Shown: positions 43,824 through 54,959 of the stretch, piece after piece
Layout of the letters: the number at the start of each line of letters is the position of its first letter
Numbering within the stretch: the first letter of the stretch is position 1
Assembly (NCBI RefSeq): GCF_905171765.1
Contig: NC_053393.1
Span: 66,557,371 to 66,621,370, forward strand
Length of the DNA: 64,000 nucleotides
From: Bufo bufo
Lineage: Eukaryota; Chordata; Amphibia; Anura; Bufonidae
Direction: 5' to 3'
Program-made: the position numbers and the translations under genes
Notes under the pieces: model-generated
The model's database searches: none
What the model was told of the DNA's origin: nothing
The model's input: the letters and a program-made list of their open reading frames with translations, nothing else

Positions 43824-44162
43824 CAGTGATAGTCAGTTCACAGTGTTCGCCAGCGAACACATGCGGGCTGCCATCTTGACTCACCCGTCTGGCGATGCAC
43901 AGGTAAGCCCTTACCTGTGCCTGTGTCAGGAGCTGGTCTGAAATCAAATGCGGTCACCGGGAGCAGGCAGTTCCGAGAACAGCCGCCGGGGGCCTTTATC
44001 GGGCTGTTCTCGGAACTGCCTGCTCCCGGTGACCGCATTTGATTTCAGACCGGCTCCCTGCACAGGCACAGGTGAGGGCTTACCTGTGCATCGCCGGACT
44101 GGTGAGTCAAGATGGCAGCCCGCATGTGTTCGCTGGCGAACACTGCGAACTGACCATCACTG
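43824..44162. mobile_element. Palindromic hAT-type MITE beside the WNST block
   Basis: Two arms of about 150 bp (CAGTGATAGTCAGTTC... and its complement) are nearly perfect complements and meet near 44000. The flanks ACGGGGTC (43816-43823) and ACGGGATC (44163-44170) are an 8-bp duplication with one change. It stands where the N-terminal part of the hAT transposase would continue. Confidence 0.82.
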
Positions 44163-44170
44163 ACGGGATC

Positions 44171-46924
44171 CCAGTTCTTGTGATTGTTGGGGCTTACAGC
44201 TACTAGACCCACATTGATCAGGCACCTTTTTTATATCTTAAAATCCTTTTGAATACCCTACATAAACATAGTTAAAGAGCACCTGTAGGCTGTCTTTCCC
44301 CTTGGTGCATCTCAGCTTTCCACTGCTATACTTCAGTGCACTAAAGCCATAATTTACATGAGGAATAAAAGTTTTTTTCCTCAGGAACATCACAACAGCA
44401 TTTTCATAACACGGATATAATTTTAATCAGCAGTATTAACCCTACCAGACAGTATGCCTGCTTTAAACATTTGATCCTGCTGACAGGTGCTCTGTACATG
44501 ACAGAATTCTGTCTGCTTTCAGTGACCACTAGAAAGAGCTTAGGAGCTTACCGCATACTAACTTATAATTGAGTTGAATGTATAAGCAGTATGCAGTAAG
44601 CTCCCTCTAGTGGAAGCTGCAGGCATCCAGAATTCTATCATTTTCGCAATATGCCTATGAAGAGAATTTGAAGCTTTGTATAAAAAGGTCACTACCGCCA
44701 CTGTCTGACTGATTCCTGAGGCCCTCCAGAGTAAATTATTTCCGAGGCTCAACCCTTATGCTACCAATATAGTCAAATAGGTTTTAAATAAAATAAATAG
44801 AACCTAGTGGCAAGGGATTAGCTCCAAAGCCAGTCAAAAGTTTGTTTGTTTTTGCTCCTGGACCTTTGAGGTCGACTATGGTGTCAGAGCCTGGGTCCAC
44901 CGGAGGTTCCTCTGGTAGTCTGATGAGACAGTCCTACCCTGGCTTATCCCACTAAGCGCAGAATGTAGGACCTATCAATGTCGTCATGATAAATATGGAA
45001 ATTCAACTGATCTGTTCCTGCTTGTTTTCAGATTTCTTAGATCCTGGCAGTGCATGTGTTAAAAACAGAATGGTTGGGGCTTTACAATGCAGTCTCTCAT
45101 AGAAAAGATATACAGTATGTATGGATCCAGAGCTCAATGGAAGCAGTCGTACAGGAAGAACTTTTATTCATTATGAACCAGGAGACTCATCATTGCTTAA
45201 ACTTTACAGTCTCTCATACTTAAGAGTTTATTTTTTCCTCCCTCAAAAGTTTCATTACATTTTTATCTGGTGCTTTTTTTGCTCGTGCATCAAAATAAAT
45301 GCTATGTTGCAAACCATTCACTTTTTATACCAGGACATGAACTTTTAGTGGATTTAATCCAGAATAAGCAAACCACAGTAGATAACCAGCTCTTCATAGC
45401 AGGATGAATCAATTTCATTATGGGAGTTGTGTATCAAGCAGAGAGTACTAACACCAAGCAGTAAGACAGTAATGTCCTTTAGTGGCTTAACTCAGAAAAA
45501 GGCATACGTTATCCAGTTTCATAAGTTTGACATATGCTTAAAGAAGGAGCCAAAATAATCAAATGATAGAGAGAAATGAGAAAAACTGATTTTTTTTTCT
45601 GTATAATTTCTAAAATGAAACTCTGAATAACCTTTTATGTCACTAAACAAAATGCCCCGCATTTCTGATGCTTAGATAAAGACCCTTAAAGTGAATGTCT
45701 TTTGAACATCATTTTCTTTATTATTTATTCCTCTTAACAGGTAAAAAATATTAATTTCTTAATATTTTTAGAGTGTTTGGAGCTCTGTTTTTCTGAGACT
45801 CCAAATCCATTGCATAGTGTTATGTAGTAATTTGCTGACTGGAATAGAGCTGAAAGATGCAATTCAAACTGTCAGAAACTCTTTTCTTATTAAATGGGTT
45901 TTCTAAACTAACAACAAATATATAAAATAATACCTATATCTGTGGTGAATTATCAATAGGTGATGCCACCATTGATTAGAAATTTAGAATAAGTATTATC
46001 TTGTCCAGCTCTGTGCTGCACCTTTGTTTTGATGCCACTTGAGCTTGCAGTAGTTGCTCCAATAACACTACAGTGGTGGTTAAAATCGACTTTTTCTTTA
46101 CTATAAGACATGCAGCACACAGAAAACATCAGTGCAACAAGAACTAAATCCTGACATGTTATCAAACGCACAAAAATGTAACAGTCTCTCTCTATACATA
46201 CTACATCTTGATAATGATCACTGTGACAACTGGGTTATAAGGCAATTTTACAACAGTTTCTGTACCTCTAGGGAATGTAAAGAATTAACAGTTTGGTAAA
46301 CGAGGTGTCCTTGTTCTTATTACTGATTGTTTCTGGAATGTTCTCCACTGTCCATCTGCTCTGATTCTGAATTCACAACATCTTTTGTTACTGCTGGACC
46401 GTCACACTGAATTGTAGCTGGTTCCACCTCTGTATCATTACTCTGATTGTGACTAATCTGATACTGCTCCCTGAAAACTGCAGGGGACATTTGTCAGCCT
46501 GGCTACTCCACCACATGCAGCAGATTCCAGTTCTCTCTGCTCCAGCACCCTCTACACAGTTTACTCCAATCCAGCTCTATTTCTGCCTCCAGGACCTTCA
46601 CAGCAGGTTCATATGACCAGAGGGTCCTGCTGCATGTACACATAGCACAATTTGGGCACTAGGTGGCAACATAGCAATGGATATAACATATCACATTTCT
46701 CATTTCTCAGACTCAATGAAATGGATGCATTACAGTCAAATACTTATGAACATAATAACAGATAATGCGTGCCAATTTAAAGGCGCATTAGTCACATTTT
46801 TAGAGATGAGGTTTTCTTACACATTAGACTGTAATGGACTGTAATTTCCCTAACCTGTCACAGAGATTGCCTCTATTTACATCTGCCTGAATGCCCCTAC
46901 CATCCCAATAACCAGGTATAAGGT
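44171..46924. other. No recognised gene; one hairpin repeat
   Basis: An inverted repeat at 44526-44611 (CCACTAGAAAGAGCTTAGGA... against ...AAGCTCCCTCTAGTGG) shares the CTCC(C/T)TCTAGTGG motif with 29650-29665 and 62420-62435, suggesting a dispersed repeat family. The rest shows only chance frames. Confidence 0.4.
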
Positions 46925-49545
46925 AGTGTCGTGATTTGTCCCCGTCTTCAAATACATGATTGGAAATTTCCCTCTCGGCCCGAAACAAAGACCATTTGCT
47001 CCTGGTGGAAAATTTTGGAGGTGAGGGTATTAAGTCTAGATGCTAGCATTTCTGCCCATATTTTTATATCTAGATTTAGCAATGAAATAGGCCTATAATT
47101 GCTGCATTCCTTGCTGTCCTTGCCTTCTTTAGGGATTATGGTAATGGTAGCTTCAAGTGCCTGCTTTGGGAGAGGTTGTCCTTTAGCAAGAGCCTGACAC
47201 CAACTGGTTAAGTGGGGAGCTAGTGTGGGAAGCAGTTTTCTATAGTATCCCGCTGGAAGACCATCTGGCCCTGGGGCCTTACCTATGGGTATAGTCTTGA
47301 TTATATGTTTGATGCCTTTCTGGTGCGGTTTGATGAGTGGTGTCTAGGTTGTATAGCGCTTTGTAGTAAGCGCAAAACTCTTCTGCTATGTCTTTTGTGG
47401 ATAAAACCATCGATCCCATCCTTGTTTCAATGGTCGAGATGTGTTGTGTTTCAGTGCGTTTTTTAATCAGATAAGTTATTAGTTTGTTTCCCTTGTCTCC
47501 ATGCATGTATTGCTTGACTTTGGCATATTGATATGCTTTTTCGCATTTTATGTTAAAAAGCTCTTTCAGCTGTTGTCTTAGGGAAAGGAGTTCTTCTTGG
47601 GCTAGAGTCAGTTTGGATTTTTTCTAAATGTTTTCTATACATGCAATTTGACACAGCAGGGAATTGTTTTTTTTTTCTGTCTTTTTTAAGTTTTGAACCT
47701 AGTGGCAATAAATTCCACGCATATAAATGCCTTGTGGGCTTCCCAGACTATGGTCTGGGATGTATCTGACGCTTTGTTGTCTTGAAAGTAATGTGTTAAT
47801 TTACAGGAGATATCTGATAGATGCTTATCTGAGTCTAAAAGGGTCTCGTTTAAGCGCCACATCCATTCTTGAGGAGAGGTTAGTGAAAAAAAGCAAAGTT
47901 GTCAGTGGTGCGTGGTCTGAAACAGTAATAGGGACAATAATGGAGCTGTGTAACATATCTATGTGTGGCTTTGAAAGCAATATGTAATCTATCCTCTGGT
48001 ACAGTATGTATAGTCTCTGTCAGTAGTGTTAAGCGTTCTCCAAGTGTCGATGATATGAGTATCCCTCAGTATCTTTTGGATACCCGCTAATTTTTTGGGG
48101 GGTTTAGATTCCTCACTCCCGTGCCTTTAAGACAATATACCTGCTTGACAAATAGATAAAAAAGAAAAAAGTGGAAAGGTGGGAAAGGTGGGGGGGGGGT
48201 GAGAAGGGGAGGCATACTAAAATCAGCTCTAAAGCACAATCCCACAACTCCCCCATCCCACAGATATACAATAGGTATCGGTAGTAGGAAGAAGAGATAA
48301 CGCCGGAGACGTATATGATGCAATAACACTAGGTCAGTTCACAGATTTCTGTGGTAACACCATTTTTGCTGGCCATAGAGACATTGTATAGAATTCCGCG
48401 TACATTGCAGAAAGGAAACTATGGAAGGATACTGATGGTAGTCATCAAAGTCCCAGACATCCGTATGGATGGATGTATTGCCCTGGGTCTCTGTTGGATT
48501 TGTCCCTGATTTTTCCAAATATTCTGTAGGCAGTCCACTGTTTATATAGATGGCAAAGTTGGTAAACTTGAGAACATCCGACAGTACCTGAAAAGTAAGG
48601 CCATCACTAATGAGACAAAAGAGTGTCTGGTATGTATGGCTGGGCTCTAGGAAACCCTCAATTTTCCATTATCTCCAGAGCCATATTGGGGAAATTTATT
48701 GTGGCTCATTCTAGGCGCCTTTTGCTGTTGGAAGCTTTGTGTTTGGAGACTACCTCCCAGGGCTCCAAGGTGGGTAGTGGCGGTAACTTAGCCAGGGAAA
48801 TATCCACTGGGAGCCAAGGTTTAATGGGCAGCGGGGAAATGTCTAATATGCTCCAGGCTGTGTCTAGATCTGGAGGCATGCGGATGACACATCGGCGTCT
48901 AATTTTGGTGAAAGTGAGCCCAAATGGGCGTGGGACGAAGAGAGCGGTTGATTCTCTCTATAGTAATTGATTCTGCTCTGTTTTCTCCCAGGAGATCATT
49001 GAAAAGCTTAATGGCAGCAGTTTCCAGCTCCTCCGGTAACACCGACTCAGACAGCCCCTTTATCCTGATATCTTTCAGGTGGTTTCTGTTTTCCTGATCC
49101 TCGATCATGAGGTAGGCATTGTTGAGTGAGGTAATCTGAGTTTCAAATGATTGTGCTAGAGCCGCGCTATGTGTAACAACGAGGCATTGGTTGTTTTCTA
49201 ACTTATCTACTTGTAAGTGCGCCACTATCTTCCACCTGCGCAGCTGCTCCCAGATCTTGTGTGCAGTCTCTGTCTGCCTCCTCTTCTCCTTCAGAGTCCT
49301 GCCCATATTCCTGTAGCGCCATCTTGCCTGAACGAGCCGGGGATGCCGCTAGTTTTCTTCTGAGAAATCTATCCATTTCTGATTGGTTTTTCTTTTACTT
49401 GTGGGTTCCAGGAGCTTCCCTGGGTCTCTCTTTTCCTAACTTGACCATCTTGTCAATGTCTCTGATGCGTTTTTGCAGAGAAGCACGGGTCAGTGAGGCG
49501 GAAGATCTCTCTCAGACCTCCGTCTTGTCTTCGAATACAACACAG
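46925..49545 (-). pseudogene. L1-type LINE, broken, both ORFs deleted
   Basis: On the minus strand from 49545: leader-like text, then ORF1 with the ENRNHLKDIRIKGLSESVLP block (the L1 ORF1 signature) and INRSLRPTP, joined directly to a C-terminal part (PPLPTLEPWEVVSK) with about 100 residues missing between. ORF2 keeps the end of the endonuclease (VPITVSDHAPLTTL), MHGDKGNKLITYLIKKRTET, and reverse transcriptase blocks (PGPDGLPAGYYRKLLP, NYRPISLLNLDIKIWAEMLA) and stops near 46925 after EQMVFVSGREGNF. Catalytic FADD and everything after it are absent. Loss of the 3' rather than the 5' end points to later deletion. It is related to, but clearly diverged from, the LINE at 16311. Confidence 0.85.
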
Positions 49546-49718
49546 TTCTGCTACTGAGAAACACGTCTGCTCCCAGCATGTAAAATATGATCCCACCAGA
49601 GACCAGAAGGGAGAAGGAAAACAAGAAAGCAATGGAGACCAGAGAGATGTGATGCATGACATTTTGTACAGGGGAGATAAATACATGGTCATGGTATGGG
49701 ACATCATACACTGCGTGC

Positions 49719-51270
49719 AGAATTATTAGGCAAATGAGTATTTTGACCACATCATCCTCTTTATGCATGTTGTCTTACTCCAAGCTGTATAGGCTCAAAA
49801 GCCTACTACCAATTAAGCATATTAGGTGATGTGCATCTCTGTAATGAGAAGGGGTGTGGTCTAATGACATCAACACCCTATATTAGGTGTGCATAATTAT
49901 TAGGCAACTTCCTTTCCTTTGGCAAAATGGGTCAAAAGAAGTACTTGACAGGCTCAGAAAAGTCAAAAATAGTGAGATATCTTGCAGAGGGATGCAGCAC
50001 TCTTAAAATTGCAAAGCTTCTGAAGCGTGATCATCGAACAATCAAGCGTTTCATTCAAAATAGTCAACAGGGTCGCAAGAAGCGTGTGGAAAAACCAAGG
50101 CGCAAAATAACTGCCCATGAACTGAGAAAACTCAAGCGTGCAGCTGCCAAGATGCCACTTGCCACCAGTTTGGCCATTTTCAGAGCTGCAACATCACTGG
50201 AGTGCCCAAAAGCACAAGGTGTGCAATACTCAGAGACATGGCCAAGGTAAGAAAGACTGAAAGACGACCACCACTGAACAAGACACACAAGCTGAAACGT
50301 CAAGACTGGGCCAAGAAATATCTCAAGACTGATTTTTCTAAGGTTTTATGGACTGATGAAATGAGAGTGAGTCTTGATGGGCCAGATGGATGGGCCCGTG
50401 GCTGGATTGGTAAAGGGCAGAGAGCTCCAGTCCGACTCAGACGCCAGCAAGGTGGAGGTGGAGTACTGGTTTGGGCTGGTATCATCAAAGATGAGCTTGT
50501 GGGGCCTTTTTGGGTTGAGGATGGAGTCAAGCTCAACTCCCAGTCCTACTGCCAGTTTCTGGAAGACACCTTCTTCAAGCAGTGGTACAGGAAGAAGTCT
50601 GCATCCTTCAAGAAAAACATGATTTTCATGCAGGACAATGCTCCATCACACGCGTCCAAGTACTCCACAGCGTGGCCGGCAAGAAAGGGTATAAAAGAAG
50701 AAAATCTAATGACATGGCCTCCTTGTTCACCTGATCTGAACCCCATTGAGAACCTGTGGTCCATCATCAAATGTGAGATTTACAAGGAGGGAAAACAGTA
50801 CACCTCTCTGAACAGTGTCTGGGAGGCTGTGGTTGCTGCTGCACGCAATGTTGATGGTGAACAGATCAAAACACTGACAGAATCCATGGATGGCAGGCTT
50901 TTGAGTGTCCTTGCAAAGAAAGGTGGCTATATTGGTCACTGATTTGTTTTTGTTTTGTTTTTGAATGTCAGAAATGTATATTTGTGAATGTTGAGATGTT
51001 ATATTGGTTTCACTGGTAAAAATAAATAATTGAAATGGGTATATATTTGTTTTTTGTTAAGTTGCCTAATAATTATGCACAGTAATAGTCACCTGCACAC
51101 ACAGATATCCCCCTAAAATAGCTAAAACTAAAAACAAACTAAAAACTACTTCCAAAAATATTCAGCTTTGATATTAATGAGTTTTTTGGGTTCATTGAGA
51201 ACATGGTTGTTGTTCAATAATAAAATTTATCCTCAAAAATACAACTTGCCTAATAATTCTGCACTCCCTG
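49719..51270 (+). mobile_element. DD37E mariner, copy G
   Basis: Ends CACTGCGTGCAGAATTATTA and ...TAATAATTCTGCACTCCCTG are flanked by TA (49717-49718 and 51271-51272). It matches copies F and H along its whole length with very few differences. Confidence 0.92.
49927..50942 (+). pseudogene. DD37E transposase G, one 1-base deletion
   Basis: Same protein as copy F. The frame runs MGQKKYLTGSEKSK to LATSLAIF, then shifts because GCCATTTTCAG lacks one base relative to copies F and H (near 50180). The rest is open in the next frame from about 50185 to the stop at 50942, with all three catalytic blocks (WTDEMRV, MQDNAPSHAS, SPDLNPIENLW). It keeps AGIIKDE, the two-Ile form. Confidence 0.92.
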
Positions 51271-51285
51271 TATAGATGTACAGAC

Positions 51286-51670
51286 CAGGGGCGGATTGGG
51301 AACTAAAAGTGGAAAAAGTAGACGGGTCCAAATTGACAAAAGGCAGGGCAACATAATCAGGCAGGGACAACAGAAATAGGTAGGGCCAGCAATACTATAG
51401 GTCACAGCAATATACCGCCCCAGTTGAACCAAATACCACAGTGCAGCACAATATATTGCTACCTGCACCACAGTATTCAAATGTATCGCTATCCTGTGGA
51501 CGTCGATACAGTTGAATTCAGCATGACACCTGCAGCTGCTGGCCAGGTGCATAAGACAGAATCGGATCATTATGTACCCAGCTGGGGCCGTGAGGAGGGC
51601 TTGGGTGGCCCTACTAGGCATCGGCCCAGCTGGAAATTTCCCTGTAGGGTCTATGGCCAATCCACCCCTG
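51286..51670. mobile_element. hAT-type MITE with perfect 8-bp duplication
   Basis: Starts CAGGGGCGGATTGGGAAC and ends GGCCAATCCACCCCTG, flanked by GTACAGAC (51278-51285 and 51671-51678). Its ends resemble those of 40082-40368. It lies only 15 bp from DD37E copy G. Confidence 0.88.
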
Positions 51671-51918
51671 GTACAGACTATTTATACAGTGGGAAAAAAA
51701 AGCCTGAAACCGCGCTGGCCACAAAGAAGGAACACCAATGGTTACCCCTGTGTAGTTGGAAGGAAATGGTTAATAGATACTGCTGGGTAGATTAGTAGAA
51801 CTCTGCCCAAATAGGATTCTGTCCATAAAGTGAGGGACCGCACTGATTATAAAGTATACACTGGGATGGTCTCTATAGTGTAGGAAACCAAACAACCCAG
51901 CTCACCATACCTAATTAT

Positions 51919-52006
51919 AGGGAAGAAAAACAAACGAGCCAGCACCTCCATAATAAGTAAATTTGAGAACGCAGGTGCACGCAACCTTGGCTGAAACACA
52001 ATTGGA
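51919..52006. repeat. Direct repeat of the Penelope-like element, left unit
   Basis: The piece AGGGAAGAAAAACAAACGAG...TTGGATTAATAGAA occurs again in the same direction at 54153-54242 with a few changes. It lies next to a segment of about 205 bp whose second copy is inverted (52007-52135 plus 53860-53935 against 54243-54450). Confidence 0.8.
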
Positions 52007-52171
52007 TTAATAGAACTACAGGTAACAGCACACTGATAGTCAATTGCACAAAGATATAAGCGAACACTGAAAGAATAATAGCTACTTGGCGGCCATACTT
52101 ACTGCAAGTGCAGTTAGAAGCTCTTTGCGCATATACACTGCGTGCAGAATTATTAGGCAAATGAGTATTTT

Positions 52172-52340
52172 TTTTTTGAACAATAATTTTTATTGAAGAG
52201 TTTTATAACAATAGGTTACATAGCAAATGAAAAGCAATCACATGTACATCTTGAAATAGGTAACATTATGGCAGATATGTAGCTAATATATAGTTACATT
52301 ATTTTTCACAGCATACGGTTGCAAATGTTAAGCTTGAAAA
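52172..52340 (-). mobile_element. Retroposed LINE 3' tail inside mariner copy H
   Basis: On the minus strand it ends CTCTTCAATAAAAATTATTG followed by TTC and an A-run, i.e. a polyadenylation signal and tail. The 9-bp repeat GAGTATTTT is at 52163-52171 and 52341-52349. An insertion of this type is what L1 machinery makes; the parent element is not identified. Confidence 0.75.
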
Positions 52341-52531
52341 GAGTATTTTGACCACATCATCCTCTTTATGCATGTTGTCTTACTCCAAGCTGTATAGGCT
52401 CGAAAGCCTACTACCAATTAAGCATATTAGGTGATGTGCATCTCTGTAATGAGAAGGGGTGTGGTCTAATGACATCAACACCCTATATTAGGTGTGCATA
52501 ATAATTAGGCAACTTCCTTTCCTTTGGCAAA

Positions 52532-53531
52532 ATGGGTCAAAAGAAGGACTTGACAGGCTCAGAAAAGTCAAAAATAGTGAGATATCTTGCAGAGGGATGC
52601 AGCACTCTTAAAATTGCAAAGCTTCTGAAGCGTGATGATCGAACAATCAAGCGTTTCATTCAAAATAGTCAACAGGGTCGCAAGAAGCGTGTGGAAAAAC
52701 CAAGGCGCAAAATAACTGCCCATGAACTGAGAAAAGTCAAGCGTGCAGCTGCCAAGATGCCACTTGCCACCAGTTTGGCCATAGTTCAGAGCTGCAACAT
52801 CACTGGAGTGCCCAAAAGCACAAGGTGTGCAATACTCAGAGACATGGCCAAGGTAAGAAAGGCTGAAAGACGACCACCACTGAACAAGACACACAAGCTG
52901 AAACGTCAAGACTGGGCCAAGAAATATCTCAAGACTGATTTTTCTAAGGTTTTATGGACTGATGAAATTAGAGTGAGTCTTGATGGGCCAGATGGATGGG
53001 CCCGTGGCTGGATTGATAAAGGGCAGAGAGCTCCAGTCCGACTCAGACGCCAGCAAGGTGGAGGTGGAGTACTGATTTGGGCTGGTATCATCAAAGATGA
53101 GCTTGTGGGGCCTTTTCGGGTTGAGGATGGAGTCAAGCTCAACTCCCAGTCCTACTGCCAGTTTCTGGAAGACACCTTCTTCAAGCAGTGGTACAGGAAG
53201 AAGTCTGCATCCTTCAAGAAAAACATGATTTTCATGCAGGACAATGCTCCATCACACGCGTCCAAGTACTCCACAGCGTGGCTGGCAAGAAAGGGTATAA
53301 AAGAAGAAAATCTAATGACATGGCCTCCTTGTTCACCTGATCTGAACCCCATTGAGAACCTGTGGTCCATCATCAAATGTGAGATTTACAAGGAGAGAAA
53401 ACAGTGTCTGGGAGGCTGTGGTTGCTGCTGCACACAATGTTGATGGTGAACAGATCAAAACACTGACAGAATCCATGGATGGCAGGCTTTTGAGTGTCCT
53501 TGCAAAGAAAGGTGGCTATATTGGTCACTGA
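52532..53531 (+). pseudogene. DD37E transposase H, 17-base deletion
   Basis: Open for 303 codons with all three catalytic blocks (WTDEIRV, MQDNAPSHAS, SPDLNPIENLW). It then shifts frame because 17 bases present in copies F and G (between two ACAGT repeats, near 53404) are missing. The original C-terminus continues out of frame to the family stop at 53529-53531. The lost tail is about 36 residues. AGIIKDE keeps both Ile codons. Confidence 0.92.
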
Positions 53532-54152
53532 TTTGTTTTTGTTTTGTTTTTGAATGTCAGAAATGTATATTTGTGAATGTTGAGATGTTATATTGGTTTC
53601 ACTGGTAAAAATAAATAATTGAAATGGGTATATATTTGTTTTTTGTTAAGTTGCCTAATAATTATGCACAGTAATAGTCACCTGCACACACAGATATCCC
53701 CCTAAAATAGCTAAAACTAAAAACAAACTAAAAACTACTTCCAAAAATATTCAGCTTTGATATTAATGAGTTTTTTGGGTTCATTGAGAACATGGTTGTT
53801 GTTCAATAATAAAATGAATCCTCAAAAATACAACTTGCCTAATAATTCTGCACTCCCTGTAATTGATCAAACATATGTCGGGCCCATCTACCAGACGACA
53901 AGGTGGCTTCTAATCAGATGGGGCCTACTCTAACATCTCCTGGGCTTACAGCCTACAATCTGGGCAAAGTAGTACCCAGCTGTATCCTACACATGCCTCT
54001 CCCAGGCTGTGAGCCTGCAATATGGGCAAAGTAGAATACAGCTGCACAAGCTATCTAATTAAAAGCACATGGTAAATGGGCGGTGGTGCATGGTTCAAAC
54101 TCACCACCAGGGTGTGCCCCCCCCCCCACCCCCCAGTGGCAGTGACTATAGG

Positions 54153-54450
54153 GAAGAAAAACAAACGAGCCAGCACCTCCATAATAAGTAAATTTGAAAA
54201 CGCAGGTGCACACTACCTTGGCTGAAACACAATTGGATTAATAGAAGTTAGAGTAGGACCCATCTGATTAGAAGCCACCTTGTCGTCTGGTAGATGGGCC
54301 CGACATATGTTTGATTAATTATATGCGCAAAGAGCTTCTAACTGCACTTGCAGTAAGTATGGCCACCAAGTAGCTATTATTCTTTCAGTGTTCGCTTATA
54401 TCTTTGTGCAATTGACTAGCAGTGTGCTGTTACCTGTAGTTCTATTAATC
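54153..54450. repeat. Penelope-like repeat: direct unit plus inverted segment
   Basis: 54153-54242 repeats 51919-52006 in the same direction. 54243-54450 is the inverted copy of the segment around the mariner H insertion site. At about 54320-54330 it reads TTGATTAATTATATGCGCAA, the unoccupied form of that site. Confidence 0.8.
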
Positions 54451-54724
54451 CATACATAATTATAGACAGCGGTCCAACATGAATATAGGACCTGCAGATT
54501 TAGTGTGTGAATCCCAGTACCTGAATAAAAGTTTATGCCCGGATACTCTGGCACATCATCGATCGTGCAGCTGTATAACTTACTTCTAGTATTCCGCGCC
54601 GATAGTCTCTAGGACGGAGCAGTAAATGGAGCCGATCAGAGAATTCCGTGAGGGAAACTGCGCTGATAACTTTAGAAAAACGAAAGTTCCGTGTGATGTC
54701 ACACCTTGGACGGATGCCTGCTTG

Positions 54725-54787
54725 GGTCACAATACCCCGACGCGTTTCGGAATTCACAAATTCCTTTCTCAGGGATGGTCAGTGACC
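54725..54787 (-). ncRNA. Hammerhead ribozyme of the Penelope-like element, one core change
   Basis: Minus strand, in order: GGTCAC, an internal-loop strand, CTGAGAA (core; family form CTGANGA, so one G is A here), stem II GGAATT-TGTG-AATTCC, the core box GAAA, a minimal stem III CGCG, the cleavage triplet GTC, a second internal-loop strand, and GTGACC. GGTCAC and GTGACC close stem I perfectly. It lies downstream of the endonuclease part on the sense strand of the element, where terminal repeats of Penelope-like elements are known to carry minimal hammerheads. The changed core G makes self-cleavage unlikely. Confidence 0.75.
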
Positions 54788-54959
54788 GCTTCAGTGTGGA
54801 TATATATAGGCATTGGTCTCCATAGTTACCAGGTCTCCTAATTACTATTGATATACTCCATTAGCAGCATAATGAATGTGCTGTAATCCTATTTCCCTAA
54901 GTTACTATGCAAAATACAAGAGGGAGGAGGAGATATGTTATCTCTATATAGTCTTTTCC

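Larger units (their letters stand above)
52136..53859 (+). mobile_element. DD37E mariner, copy H, carrying a retroposon tail
   Basis: TA-flanked (52134-52135 and 53860-53861), with the same ends as copies F and G. It inserted in a Penelope-derived segment whose inverted twin at 54243-54450 is unoccupied, giving a direct empty-site comparison. A 169-bp retroposed fragment sits near its left end (52172-52340). Confidence 0.92.

Noticed and set aside
51919..54450. CRISPR-like or prokaryotic repeat system
   Set aside because: Repeats are long, few and derived from a retroelement; the sequence is eukaryotic throughout.
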